This document shows positions 8,534 to 17,621 of a DNA stretch of 64,000 nt, in pieces (within the stretch, counting starts at the first letter, position 1; each line of letters begins with the position of its first letter). The stretch is from NCBI GenBank assembly GCA_035356615.1, contig DAOQSN010000027.1, positions 1 through 64,000 of the forward strand, in the 5' to 3' direction. Under the pieces are notes generated by a model. It saw only the letters and a list, made by a program, of their open reading frames with translations. It was not told the DNA's origin and ran no database searches. The stretch comes from JAKQDH01 sp029558835. GTDB lineage: Bacteria > Planctomycetota > Phycisphaerae > UBA1845. The translations under genes and the position numbers were made by a program.

Positions 8534-10144
8534 ATGGCCCGACCCGCGTGGCTTAACGTGTCGCTGGCACCCAAACTGAGCCTCTTGTTTGGGGCAGCCG
8601 TGCTGCTCACGATCGCCGTGACGCTGCTGTTTCCCTGGCTGCAGATGGCTGCTTTGGATCAGCAGGCGTTGCTGCTGCAAGCAAAGCAGGTGGCGGCCGC
8701 GGCCTATCAATCCGTGGACGTCGAGGCCCTGGATTGGCAGACGCAACAGGAAGCCCTGCAGCGTTGCTGGCCGCTGCTGGCACGCGACCTGGGCTTGCCG
8801 CTCCGAACACCGGAACTGGTGCCCCTGGTGCGGACGACGCCCACCAGTGCTCCTCCCAAGCCCGATGCGTTCCAGCAGAGCGCCCTGGAACACTTCACCC
8901 GCCACCGCAATGCCCTCTACTACTGGCAGGGTGAAGACGAGCAGGGCGACTTTCGGCTGGCGCTGGCCGTGCGCGCGCGCGATGCCGAGCCGTTGCCGCG
9001 CCTGTTGCGCGGGCTCATCGACGTACGCCTCTCGGTGACGCCGCACCTGGGCGTCTGGAACGTGGTGGTGACGGCGCTGGCCGGGGCGAGCGGCGCCGTG
9101 CTGGCCGTGCTGGTGTTCTACATGGTCACCCAGCGCCTGGTGCTGTCACGCGTGCAGGCACTACGGCGAGTGGCCGAGCAGGTCACCTCCGGCGATATCG
9201 AAATCCGCTCCGCCCTGGCCACCGGGGACGAGTTCCAGGAACTCGGCCAGACGTTCAACGAGATGCTCACCCACCTGCGGGCCGCCCAGGACGACCTCCG
9301 CAAGATCAACCGCTCGCTTGACGTGCGTCTCGGTGAACTCGCAGAGATCAATGTCGCCCTGTACGAGTCGAACCGGGTGAAGAGCGACTTCCTGGCCAAC
9401 GTCAGCCACGAGCTGCGCACGCCGCTGGCGTCCATCATCGGCTTTGCCGAGTTGCTGCGCGACGCCTGGGAGAATCCCAAGGCCGACCGCGCCCGCCTCG
9501 CCCGCTACTCCGAGAACATCCTCACCAGCGGCCGCAGCCTGCTGGACATCATCAACGACCTCCTCGACCTTGCCAAGATCGAGGCCGGCAAGCTGGACCT
9601 GCATCTGTCGGAGTTCTCCCTGGCGGAGCTGTGCATGGACCTGATCGACTTCGTCCGGCCACTGGCGGACAAGAGGAACCAGGACCTCGGCCTGGAGCTG
9701 GCTCCGGAGCTGCCGCGCTGCCGCAGCGACGCCGGCAAGGTCAAGCAGATTCTCTACAACCTGCTCAGCAACGCGGTGAAGTTCACGCCGCCGGGTGGGG
9801 TCATCCGGCTGAGGGTGTCGGCCGGGCACGGCGATTTCGTCCGTCTGACCGTGTCCGACACCGGCCCGGGCATTCCGCCGGAGCAGCAGCAGGCCATCTT
9901 CGAGAAGTTCCACCAGCTCGATTCCTCACGCACGCGCGAGTACGAGGGCACTGGGCTCGGCCTGGCGATTACCCGCGAACTGGCACACATGCTCGGCGGC
10001 CGGATCGAGTTGGAAAGCACGCCGGGGCAGGGGGCGACGTTCATCGTGTACCTGCCGGTATTGACACCCACCCCGCAGGAGCGTCCAGGCCGGCGGGCGG
10101 CCGAGGCCCCCTCCCGCGCGGGACGCCTGCCGAGCGGCCAGTAG
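8534..10144 (+). CDS. Membrane sensor histidine kinase (HAMP, HisKA, HATPase)
   Basis: A 536-residue two-component sensor. A membrane helix at about 14-38 and a second near 170-200 flank an extracytoplasmic region of about 140 residues with no recognised sensor fold. A HAMP-like region follows (RVAEQVTSGDIEIRSA). The HisKA box is SHELRTPLASIIGFAELL, with phospho-acceptor His292. The ATPase has N box NLLSNAVKFTPPGG, G1 DTGPGIP, F box FEKF and G2 GTGLGLA. The ATG at 8534 is chosen because the first membrane helix follows; upstream in-frame sequence is low complexity. No response regulator lies beside it, so the partner is unknown. Confidence 0.9.
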   Translation: MARPAWLNVSLAPKLSLLFGAAVLLTIAVTLLFPWLQMAALDQQALLLQAKQVAAAAYQSVDVEALDWQTQQEALQRCWPLLARDLGLPLRTPELVPLVRTTPTSAPPKPDAFQQSALEHFTRHRNALYYWQGEDEQGDFRLALAVRARDAEPLPRLLRGLIDVRLSVTPHLGVWNVVVTALAGASGAVLAVLVFYMVTQRLVLSRVQALRRVAEQVTSGDIEIRSALATGDEFQELGQTFNEMLTHLRAAQDDLRKINRSLDVRLGELAEINVALYESNRVKSDFLANVSHELRTPLASIIGFAELLRDAWENPKADRARLARYSENILTSGRSLLDIINDLLDLAKIEAGKLDLHLSEFSLAELCMDLIDFVRPLADKRNQDLGLELAPELPRCRSDAGKVKQILYNLLSNAVKFTPPGGVIRLRVSAGHGDFVRLTVSDTGPGIPPEQQQAIFEKFHQLDSSRTREYEGTGLGLAITRELAHMLGGRIELESTPGQGATFIVYLPVLTPTPQERPGRRAAEAPSRAGRLPSGQ

Positions 10145-10370
10145 TGCAGAGACCGTCTCAAGGCGCCAGCCAGCCCCAAGTCGCTGGGCTTGGGAAGTAG
10201 TCCCGGTGGGTTTCTCGGCCTACGATTAGCAGGTGCGCGGGGCCTGCCCGTTCCCCGCGGTAGCGATTGCAGCCTGGGTATAGCGCCGCTAGGATGCGGG
10301 GGCGGTGTCGGGCCGGCCCGGGGTAGGGTGTCCGGAGAGGTGGCTGGGACCGCCCGGAGGGACAGGTGTC

Positions 10371-10652
10371 GTGTTGGCCCGCACCGACATGGGGGACGTG
10401 TACGCGACCCTGGTTTGGGTCACGGTAGCGATCGCGGCGCTGGCGGCGGCCGCCGTGGCGCTAGTTTGGATAAAGCAGTACGTTCTAGGCTCCCGCAAGC
10501 CCACCCAGCCGGCCCTCGACTTAGAGCAGCTTCGGGTCCTGCGGGACCGCGGGCAGTTGACGCAGCGTGAGTACGAAACCCTGCGCCGCAAGCTGCTGGG
10601 ACTGGGGCCCGTCCCTGCAGAGAATCCACCGGCGTCGCCCGCCGACCGATAA
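10371..10652 (+). CDS. Small membrane protein with SHOCT-like C-terminus
   Basis: A 93-residue protein. One membrane helix spans about residues 10-36 (VWVTVAIAALAAAAVALVW). The C-terminal half has a SHOCT-like motif, DLEQLRVLRDRGQLTQREYE, ending LRRKLLGLG. SHOCT motifs are short oligomerisation modules usually found at the ends of membrane or unknown proteins, so no enzyme role is claimed. The GTG at 10371 is chosen because GGAGGG lies nine bases upstream; an ATG six codons later is possible, and a longer ATG frame from 10305 has no support. It precedes clpX by 115 bases in the same direction. Confidence 0.6.
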   Translation: MLARTDMGDVYATLVWVTVAIAALAAAAVALVWIKQYVLGSRKPTQPALDLEQLRVLRDRGQLTQREYETLRRKLLGLGPVPAENPPASPADR

Positions 10653-10767
10653 AATGCGGTTGAGTGGGGGTGGGGGCGCTGACGATATGAGCGCGTCGGG
10701 CGCGACGTGAGTCGGCGCGGGCTACCCGTGCCGGGCGGCCCGCCACAAGGGCTGGTAGGAGCGCAGC

Positions 10768-12060
10768 ATGCCCAGTGTCAGGGGTGGTGGTGAGGGAGGA
10801 ACAACGCGCGGGCGGCGCGGCAGCTCGTGCAGCTTCTGCGGCAAGAGTCAGCGCGAGGCCGGACCAATGGTCGAAGGCCCGCGCGAGGTCTTCATCTGCC
10901 GGTCCTGTGTCGAGTTGTGTCACAACATCATCCGGCAGGAGATGCGGCGGTCCACCGCCACCCGCTGCAACCTGGGGGAGATTCCCTCGCCCCGCCAGGT
11001 GTTCGAGTTTCTCGGCCAGTATGTCATCGGGCAGGACAAGGCCAAGCGCATCCTCTCCGTGGCCGTCCACAATCACTACAAGCGCCTGCAGCACGTCGAT
11101 ACCGCCGGCGACGACGACGTCGAGCTGGACAAGTCCAACATGCTGCTTGTCGGGCCGACGGGGGCGGGCAAGACGCTGCTGGCCCGGACGCTCGCCCGCC
11201 TGCTGAACGTGCCGTTTGCCATCGCCGATGCCACAACGCTTACCGAGGCCGGTTACGTTGGGGAGGACGTCGAGAACATCCTGCTCCGCCTGCTCCAGAA
11301 TGCCGAGTTCGACCTGGAACTGGCGCAGCGCGGCATCGTCTACATCGACGAGATCGACAAGATCGGACGCACCAGCCACAACATCAGCATCACCCGCGAC
11401 GTCTCCGGCGAAGGCGTGCAGCAGAGCCTCCTCAAAATGCTCGAGGGAACGGTCTCCAACGTGCCGCCCCAGGGCGGGCGTAAGCATCCCGAGCAGCAGT
11501 ACATCCAGATGGACACCACCAACATCCTGTTCATCTGCGGCGGGACATTCAACGGCCTGACCGACATCATCCGCCGGCGCATCGGCAAGAGCGCCATCGG
11601 GTTCGCCAACGAGGGTCAGCCGCGGGACACCTCGGCCGAGGAGGGCGAGCTGCTCGCCCAGGTCGCCCCTGAGGACCTCATCGAGTTCGGCATGATCCCG
11701 GAGTTGGTGGGGCGGCTGCCAGTGGTGGCCACGCTGGATCCGCTCAACATCGAGACGCTGGTGCGCATCCTCACCGAGCCGCGTAACGCGCTGGTCAAGC
11801 AGTACCAGCAACTCTTCCAGTTCGAGGAGTGCGCCCTGGAGTTCACCGACGAGGCCCTCGAACTGATCGCCAAGCGCGCGCAGGAGCGGGAGACGGGGGC
11901 CCGCGGCCTGCGGGCCGTGCTGGAGGAGTTGATGCTCGAACCGATGTTTGAGCTTCCCGAGCATCGCCGGTTCGGACGCGTCGTGGTCAGCGCCCCGGTG
12001 GTGGAACGCAAGGAGCCGCTCTTCTCCGAGAAGACCCGCCGCCGGCGTGAATCCGCCTGA
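10768..12060 (+). CDS. clpX: ATP-dependent Clp protease ATP-binding subunit ClpX
   Basis: A 430-residue AAA+ unfoldase that feeds substrates to ClpP. The N-terminal zinc domain uses C21, C24, C44 and C47. Walker A is GPTGAGKT at 129-136, the pore loop GYVG is at 162-165, and Walker B VYIDEID is at 191-197. The IGF loop that docks ClpP is at 277-279, and a sensor-2 arginine block RETGARGLR lies near the end. Length and domain order are those of canonical ClpX. The ATG at 10768 is preceded by GTAGGAGC. No clpP or tig is adjacent in the window, which differs from the common tig-clpP-clpX order. It is convergent with miaB. Confidence 0.97.
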   Translation: MPSVRGGGEGGTTRGRRGSSCSFCGKSQREAGPMVEGPREVFICRSCVELCHNIIRQEMRRSTATRCNLGEIPSPRQVFEFLGQYVIGQDKAKRILSVAVHNHYKRLQHVDTAGDDDVELDKSNMLLVGPTGAGKTLLARTLARLLNVPFAIADATTLTEAGYVGEDVENILLRLLQNAEFDLELAQRGIVYIDEIDKIGRTSHNISITRDVSGEGVQQSLLKMLEGTVSNVPPQGGRKHPEQQYIQMDTTNILFICGGTFNGLTDIIRRRIGKSAIGFANEGQPRDTSAEEGELLAQVAPEDLIEFGMIPELVGRLPVVATLDPLNIETLVRILTEPRNALVKQYQQLFQFEECALEFTDEALELIAKRAQERETGARGLRAVLEELMLEPMFELPEHRRFGRVVVSAPVVERKEPLFSEKTRRRRESA

Positions 12061-12212
12061 GCAGCTTCACCACCTGTGGCTTTCTGCGTTCCCGCGCAGC
12101 GAACTGCGAGCTGCGGGCGTCCGCCCGCGCGGGCCTTGGGGCGTCAGCCCCTGCGGCCGACGCAGGCTTCGCCGCAGCTCCGTCCTTCACCGCATCGCCC
12201 GGGGGGGCGACG

Positions 12213-13853
12213 CTACCGCGGTGCGTCAGCCAGCAACTGCCCGTGCAGCGTCAGGGCGGTGGCCTCGACGATGCGCACGTCGGCGAACCGGCCGATGGCC
12301 GAGGGCGGGCCGGCGAACACCACGATCTGGTCCTGTCGCGTGCGTCCCACGAGCTGATTGGTGGGACACCAGCTCACCTCCTGGCCGCGGGACTGCTCCG
12401 CGTCCGGTGCCGTGTCGGCGTCCGGGACGCTGCCCGGCTCCGCGTCCCCACGACTCGGAGTCTCAGCGTTCTCCCCCTCACCCTGCCCTCTCCCCCAAGG
12501 GGGAGAGGGATCAGTAGTGCGCCTGTCACGCAGGTCGCGGCAGTGTTCCGTCTCCCGGGCCTTGGTGGCGGCCTTGCTGTAGCCCTCCACGAGCACTTCG
12601 ACGACGGAGCCGATCTGCCGCTGGTTCGCGGCGAGCGCGACCTGCTCTTGCAGCTTCAGCAACTCGAGGTTGCGCTGCCGCTTGACCTCGTCAGGCACAT
12701 CGTCCGCCTCGCGTTTGTCGGCCACCGTTCCCGGTCGCGGCGAGTACTTGAACACAAACACGTTCTTGAACCGGCAACGTTCGAGGAGTCGGCACGAGGC
12801 TTCATGATCGGCCGGCGTTTCCCCGCAGAACCCGACAATGAAGTCGCTGGCGATGGCGAGGCCCGGCACGATGTCCCGGGCGCGGTCAATCAGTTCCAGG
12901 TACTGCCCCACCGAGTACTGCCGGCGCATCCGCTTCAGCACCGCGTCGCTGCCGCTCTGGACGGGGATGTGCAGGTACTCGCACACCTTGGGCAGGTCAC
13001 GCAGGGCGTACAGGATGTCGTCCGTGAAGTCGCCGGGGTAGTTCGTGACGAAGCGTACGCGGTCGACGCCTTCGACGGCGCTCACCCGTTCGAGCAGCTC
13101 GGCCAGGCGCACCGGTCCGTCGTTCTCGGGATAGGCGTAGCTGTTGACCGTCTGCCCCAGCAGGGTGATCTCCCGGGCGCCACGGTCGGCGAGCATCCTC
13201 GCTTCGTCGACGATCTGGCCCGGCGGGCGACTGCGCTCCGGCCCGCGGGTGAAAGGGACTACGCAGAACGTGCAGAACTTGTCGCACCCGCGCTGCACCC
13301 GGACGTACGCTTGCAGTACCGCCGGGCCCGGCTCCGGATCGCGCGACAGGTCCAGGGCCTCGACGGAGTCGTACTCGACGGCCCGCTGTAACGGCGTGTT
13401 GCGGCGGGACATTGACTGACTCAGCGCGATCGCCCGTCGCCGCGTACTCTCCACCTCCGCCAGCATCGCGGGCAGCTTGTTGAGCTCACCGGGCCCGCAG
13501 AGCACGTCAACGTGCGGCATGCGGGCGACCAACCCGTCGGGATCGCGCTCCGCCATGCAGCCCAGCACACCGATGATGAGCTGGGGGCGGGCAAGCTTCC
13601 GCTTCCGCAGCCGGCCCAGACGCGCCAGCACCTTCTGCTCCGCGTGGTCCCGCACGCTGCACGTGTTCAGCAGCACGACGTCAGCCGCCTTGGAATCGTC
13701 CACCCGCTCATACCCGGCCGCGCGCAGTTGCCCCAGCACGAGCTCGCTGTCGAGCACGTTCATCTGGCAACCCATCGTTTCGAGATAGACCTTCCTTCCC
13801 ACCACGAGCCGACCGCCGCCGGGCCGCCCACCTCCGGTGGGGCGAAGCGCCAT
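12213..13853 (-). CDS. miaB: tRNA-2-methylthio-N6-dimethylallyladenosine synthase MiaB, with an insertion in the TRAM domain
   Basis: A 546-residue radical-SAM methylthiotransferase acting on A37 of tRNAs. N-terminal [4Fe-4S] ligands are C29 (TMGCQMN), C65 and C99; the radical-SAM cluster uses C190, C194 and C197 in RGCDKFCTFCVVPFTRGPE. The C-terminal TRAM RNA-binding domain is split. The strand block EVLVEGYSKAATKARE is separated from NQLVGRTRQDQIVVF by about 55 extra residues (bases about 12379-12550) rich in Gly, Asp, Pro and Arg. Part of this insert, DPSPPWGRGQGEGE, is the translation of repeat family H. The rest of the protein is intact. The ATG at 13853 has a GGAG just upstream; the frame continues back to 14057 without similarity. 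Confidence 0.93.
   Translation of the reverse strand: MALRPTGGGRPGGGRLVVGRKVYLETMGCQMNVLDSELVLGQLRAAGYERVDDSKAADVVLLNTCSVRDHAEQKVLARLGRLRKRKLARPQLIIGVLGCMAERDPDGLVARMPHVDVLCGPGELNKLPAMLAEVESTRRRAIALSQSMSRRNTPLQRAVEYDSVEALDLSRDPEPGPAVLQAYVRVQRGCDKFCTFCVVPFTRGPERSRPPGQIVDEARMLADRGAREITLLGQTVNSYAYPENDGPVRLAELLERVSAVEGVDRVRFVTNYPGDFTDDILYALRDLPKVCEYLHIPVQSGSDAVLKRMRRQYSVGQYLELIDRARDIVPGLAIASDFIVGFCGETPADHEASCRLLERCRFKNVFVFKYSPRPGTVADKREADDVPDEVKRQRNLELLKLQEQVALAANQRQIGSVVEVLVEGYSKAATKARETEHCRDLRDRRTTDPSPPWGRGQGEGENAETPSRGDAEPGSVPDADTAPDAEQSRGQEVSWCPTNQLVGRTRQDQIVVFAGPPSAIGRFADVRIVEATALTLHGQLLADAPR
12471..12510. repeat. Family H palindrome inside miaB
   Basis: A CTCACCCTGCCCTCTCCCCC arm followed by AAGGGGGAGAGGG forms a hairpin. 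The same element lies between genes at 26131-26209 and 46560-46612. Here it is read through in frame by miaB on the minus strand. Confidence 0.85.
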
Positions 13854-14071
13854 CGCTCCGCCCGTCCGATAAGGACCACGCGCCCGCGCGATTGTACTTC
13901 CTTCCGCCCCTGCCGGGCATGGGGCCGCCCGGTGACCCGCACCGTTGCCGGCTGGGCGCGGAAGCGGGCGCGGGTATAATGAAGTGTCAGCCGGATGACC
14001 GTGTGCACTCCAGCGGTGCCCGCGGGTCGGTACTCCCAGTCTTCGGGGCCTCGTCACGAAAGGATGTCGCC

Positions 14072-14791
14072 ATGCCTCAACGATCCCAACTCCCCGGTCT
14101 GGCGAAGCTCGTCGAACGACAGATGCGTAACTGGGAGATCGCTCGCGCCCAGCGGCCGGATGTCCCGACCACGGAACGACCCGCGGTCCAGGACTTCATT
14201 GCGGTGTCCAGGACCGTCGGCTCAGGCGGCGCCGAGGTGGCCTCTCAACTCGCCGAACGTCTGGGCTGGCCGCTGTTCGACAGGGAGATCCTGCAGGCGA
14301 TGGCCGGCGATGATCGGATTCGCCACCACCTCTACGAGGTGATGGACGAACGCGACCTGACGTGGTTCGAGGCGACCGCCCGGGGGCTGAACCTCAGCGA
14401 GGTCAGCGCCAACGACTACTTCCGCCGTCTCACCGAAACCGTTCTTTCCCTCGCCCGCCAGAGTCGAGCGATCTTCCTGGGGCGGGGCATCGACCTCATC
14501 CTGCCGCGCGACCGCGGGCTGCGCGTGCGGGTCACCGCACCCCGTCGGCAGCGACTGGCGCTACTGTCTCAACGCCTCGGGCTGTCGCCTCAGGAGACCG
14601 AGAGCGAGCTGGAACGCATCACGCTCGAACGCGAGGACTTCATTCGCCGTCGTTTCGGCGTCGAGGCCAACGACCCCGTTCGCCACGACTTCGTCGTCAA
14701 TCTGGAACGGCTGACCGTGCACGACGCGGTCGAGTTGATCCTGCGGGCAGCCCGGCTCCGCGGCTTCACAGGTATCGACGCCGGTGCTTGA
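14072..14791 (+). CDS. Cytidylate kinase-like family protein
   Basis: A 239-residue P-loop-type protein of the cytidylate-kinase-like family (the type annotated from Pfam Cytidylate_kin2). The nucleotide-binding loop is represented by AVSRTVGSGGAEVA, followed by LAERLGWPLFDREIL. A second conserved block is AIFLGRGIDLILP, with arginine-rich RVRVTAPRRQRL after it, as in CMP kinases. The natural substrate of this family is not established; it is shorter than, and distinct from, essential Cmk. The ATG at 14072 has AAAGGA upstream, and homology begins about 45 residues later. It is divergent from miaB. Confidence 0.82.
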   Translation: MPQRSQLPGLAKLVERQMRNWEIARAQRPDVPTTERPAVQDFIAVSRTVGSGGAEVASQLAERLGWPLFDREILQAMAGDDRIRHHLYEVMDERDLTWFEATARGLNLSEVSANDYFRRLTETVLSLARQSRAIFLGRGIDLILPRDRGLRVRVTAPRRQRLALLSQRLGLSPQETESELERITLEREDFIRRRFGVEANDPVRHDFVVNLERLTVHDAVELILRAARLRGFTGIDAGA

Positions 14792-15011
14792 CCCGATACC
14801 TGGGCCTTCGCCTCGGGGGTACACCGCCCTGCCGGGCACCGACGCCCCAATTGCCCCCGAGAACGGAGAATCCCCCGCACACCTGACCGCCTCTCCAAGA
14901 AGTGGCGTGCGCCTCGCCTGTCGGCAGGTACGCCCGGCCGCCGCCGTAGACAACGCCGCACGCGGCCGCTGGCAACGGCTGCGCCGCACCGCCACGCGCT
15001 ACGACGGACCG

Positions 15012-15188
15012 TCACGCGGATGTCAGCAGCGCGAGAATGGCATTGAGCAGAAGCGACTGACCGTAACTGACCGCCACCGGGAGGATTCCGCTCATACAGC
15101 CGCCTACCTGGAGAAGGCAGGCACCACTCGCCAGCCCCATGACCACGCGCGCCCACCGCTTCGCTCGCAGTATCCTTGCCTGACTCAT
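15012..15188 (-). CDS. Tiny lipoprotein-like protein
   Basis: A 58-residue protein with a basic N-terminus, a short hydrophobic stretch and a lipobox-like end, LLQVGGC (Cys31), then a hydrophobic C-terminal half (VSYGQSLLLNAILALL). The ATG at 15188 has a strong AGGGAGCTGAG Shine-Dalgarno, which is the best evidence that it is real. It is the third of three small leftward genes of similar design. No function is known to me. The lipoprotein assignment rests only on the lipobox. Confidence 0.6.
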   Translation of the reverse strand: MSQARILRAKRWARVVMGLASGACLLQVGGCMSGILPVAVSYGQSLLLNAILALLTSA

Positions 15189-15426
15189 CTCAGCTCCCTC
15201 TGATTTCACGTAGTTGGGCCGGCCTCGCGAGACGACCCGACGAAGGGTACATCGGCCGACCCCGCGCGGCGCCGATAGGACAACTGAACCCCCCGCCACC
15301 GGGATACAATGGAGGCACGTCGAAACGTAGGGCGGTATGCGATTGCAGTAGAACGCCGGCAGCCCCGGCGGCAGTAAGCCGAAACCCCTCCCCTACCCTG
15401 CACCGGGCGCAGGACCGAACACCACA

Positions 15427-15723
15427 CTATGGCTCCCACGCGCCCGGGCCAAGCTGCCCGAATGGATCCACCCAGTTCTCCCCCTCGTCCGCACACCCGC
15501 CCGGTATCGTGCACGTTGGGTCGACGCTGTAATCCGGGACATCGGCGAACAGCAACTGGAACGTGCCCGGCGCGCAGTTGCCCAGGATGGTCCCGCAGGG
15601 GTCAAACGTGGTCAGAATCCCCTCACAGGAAGGGATGAACAGGAACGTGAATCCCGACATCAGCGCGACACCGGCCAGCAGAAACCGTCTCGCCCGCTGT
15701 TTGATCTGAGCACGAACCATCAT
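15427..15723 (-). CDS. Small Cys-rich secreted or lipoprotein-like protein
   Basis: A 98-residue protein. Basic residues at 4-13 and a hydrophobic run lead to FIPSC (Cys33), a possible lipidation site. The mature part contains four further cysteines in the blocks DPCGTILGNCAPG and DPTCTIPGGC, which could form two disulfides in the periplasm. The double ATG at 15723/15720 follows GAGAGACGGCAG. It lies 107 bases after the 85-residue gene and looks like its partner. I recognise the style from planctomycete genomes but know no function. Confidence 0.65.
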   Translation of the reverse strand: MMVRAQIKQRARRFLLAGVALMSGFTFLFIPSCEGILTTFDPCGTILGNCAPGTFQLLFADVPDYSVDPTCTIPGGCADEGENWVDPFGQLGPGAWEP

Positions 15724-15830
15724 CTGCCGTCTCTCCGTTGGTGAATCCCGGTTTCGCCCAGCGTCTCCGGGATGCCGATCCCACGTCGCACGTCGCACGT
15801 CGCCGGTCTTCCGTGCCTGCCTAGGCCCGT

Positions 15831-16088
15831 CTACGGGTTCTCGTCCGTCGGGCAGTCCAAAAACAGGGTCCCCGTCTGGTCCCCCAGGGCATCCACACCC
15901 TGCTGGCACGGCTTGACCGTTCCGCCCAGCAACCCGTTGCTGCAATCGAAGATGAAACAGAAGTCCAGGGAAGTCATCAGCGACTCGCCCATGAACGACT
16001 CACATCCCAGGTTGGACGTGAACATCAGCGAGCCGCCCGCCGCCAGCAGGGTAACCGCCATCGCCACTCGATGAAAACCGGTGCGCAT
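15831..16088 (-). CDS. Small Cys-containing secreted or lipoprotein-like protein
   Basis: An 85-residue protein with a clear signal-like N-terminus (FHRVAMAVTLLAAGGSLMF) and a lipobox-like NLGC with Cys29. The mature part has LDFCFIFDCSNGLLGG, then VKPC and FLDC, giving an even number of cysteines besides the candidate lipidated one. The ATG at 16088 has GGAG nine bases upstream. It is the first gene of the three-gene leftward group. Function unknown. Confidence 0.65.
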   Translation of the reverse strand: MRTGFHRVAMAVTLLAAGGSLMFTSNLGCESFMGESLMTSLDFCFIFDCSNGLLGGTVKPCQQGVDALGDQTGTLFLDCPTDENP

Positions 16089-16323
16089 CGCAGGGACTCC
16101 ATGAACTTCAGACTACGTTCCCAGGAACCGCTCACAGGCGTCCGCCCGCCGGGTCCCCGGCGCGTCACGGGGGGCAGTATACCGACCGGCCGACCTACTC
16201 GCAAGGCAACCGACCACCTCCGGCTCCCGCCGGGGGGCAACTCGGCCCCGACAGGCGGCCTTCGGCCCCCGCCTCATTATCGTCGTGGTCAGGTGTCCGG
16301 GCACACCGCAGCCGCCCTACTTC

Positions 16324-17433
16324 TCACTCCCGCCGCAAGGTGTGGTGCCCCCTCCCACCTGGTTCTTTGCCCAAAACGGCGTCAATCCGGTCCCGCTGCA
16401 CCGGCTCGATCATGCCCCGTTCGGTGACAATGCCGCGGATCAACCGGGCGGGGGTCACATCGAACGCTGGATTGAAGCAGGGCACGTCGGCGGGCACGGT
16501 GAGCCGCCCGAACCCGCGCCGCACCTCCTCGGCGTCCCGCTCCTCGATGGGAATGCGGTCCCCCGACGGGGTCTGGGAGTCGAACGTGCTGCTCGGAGCC
16601 GCCACGTAGAACGGTATCCGGTGGGCTTCAGCAAGGACAGCTACGCTGTAAGTGCCAACCTTGTTCGCGACATCGCCATTGGCGGCAATCCGGTCCGCAC
16701 CGGTGACCACCAGATCGATCTTCCCCTGTCGCATCAGCAGGCCGGCCATGTTGTCGCAGACGACGGTCACGTCGATCCCAGCTCGGGAAAGCTCCCAGGC
16801 GGTCAGCCGTGAGCCTTGCAGGAGAGGGCGGGTCTCGTCGGCGTACACGTGGAACCGCCGCCCGGCCTCGTGCGCCGTGTACATCAGCGCCAGGGCGGTG
16901 CCGAACTCGGCCGTCGCCAGCCAACCCGCGTTGCAGTGTGTCAGGACCCCCGTCCCATCACGGATCAGATGGGCACCGGCACACCCGATCGCCCGGCAGG
17001 TCGCCGCGTCTTCGTCCCGGATGCGTCTGGCCTCCTCGAGGAGACTCAGCTTCAGTCCGTCCACAGCGGCACGCCCCCAGGCCGCGCCCCACGCCCGCAT
17101 CCGATCGAGGGCCCAGAACAGGTTGACGGCCGTGGGTCGCGCGCCGCCGAGGTACGCACAGACGCCGTCAATGTCGGCCCGCAGTTCCTCGACCGTCGCG
17201 GCCCGGCTGGAGCGTACCCCGAGCACGACCCCCATGGCGGCCGCGATCCCCAGCGCCGGCGCCCCCCGCACCTGCAACCGTCGGATGGCCTGCCACAGGG
17301 TCTGCACGTCGTGGCACTGCACGATGGCAAGGTGCTCGGGCAGCAGGGTCTGGTCGATCAGGGCAACGTGCCCGCTCAGGTCACCGACCCATTCAATCGT
17401 CCGGGGTAGGTTCTGGAGGGTTGCCGTGGTCAT
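16324..17433 (-). CDS. mtnA: S-methyl-5-thioribose-1-phosphate isomerase
   Basis: A 369-residue isomerase of the methionine salvage pathway, converting 5-methylthioribose-1-phosphate to the ribulose form. The family blocks are RGAPALGIAAAMGV near the start, the catalytic cysteine in LTHCNAGWLAT, YADETRPLLQGSRLTAWEL, the catalytic aspartate in GADRIAANGDVANKVGTY, and FNPAFDVTPARLI near the end. The N-terminus TIEWVGD is typical. The ATG at 17433 is used because homology begins at once, although the Shine-Dalgarno is weak; the frame continues back over purE in a shadow phase. It follows purE by 188 bases on the same strand. No other salvage gene is in the window. Confidence 0.93.
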   Translation of the reverse strand: MTTATLQNLPRTIEWVGDLSGHVALIDQTLLPEHLAIVQCHDVQTLWQAIRRLQVRGAPALGIAAAMGVVLGVRSSRAATVEELRADIDGVCAYLGGARPTAVNLFWALDRMRAWGAAWGRAAVDGLKLSLLEEARRIRDEDAATCRAIGCAGAHLIRDGTGVLTHCNAGWLATAEFGTALALMYTAHEAGRRFHVYADETRPLLQGSRLTAWELSRAGIDVTVVCDNMAGLLMRQGKIDLVVTGADRIAANGDVANKVGTYSVAVLAEAHRIPFYVAAPSSTFDSQTPSGDRIPIEERDAEEVRRGFGRLTVPADVPCFNPAFDVTPARLIRGIVTERGMIEPVQRDRIDAVLGKEPGGRGHHTLRRE

Positions 17434-17621
17434 CGGTAGCGTGGGGCCAACGAGGCGTTCAGCAAAGCAGTCCGTACCCACCCGCACCGCTCGCTTCGGT
17501 AGCGTCGGCCCCCATGGCCGACGTGGGACTCTTGGGGGCGTCGCCAACGACCACGCCGCCCCCGGCGTACGATGCGATGTTGCGCAGTGACCTGGGGCAC
17601 CGCCCGCCTGTTGTGTCAGCG

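Noticed and set aside
12108..12180. Bidirectional terminator between clpX and miaB
   Set aside because: GAGCTGCGG and CCGCAGCTC can pair, but the 55-base loop and absence of T-tracts make the call too weak to list as a feature.
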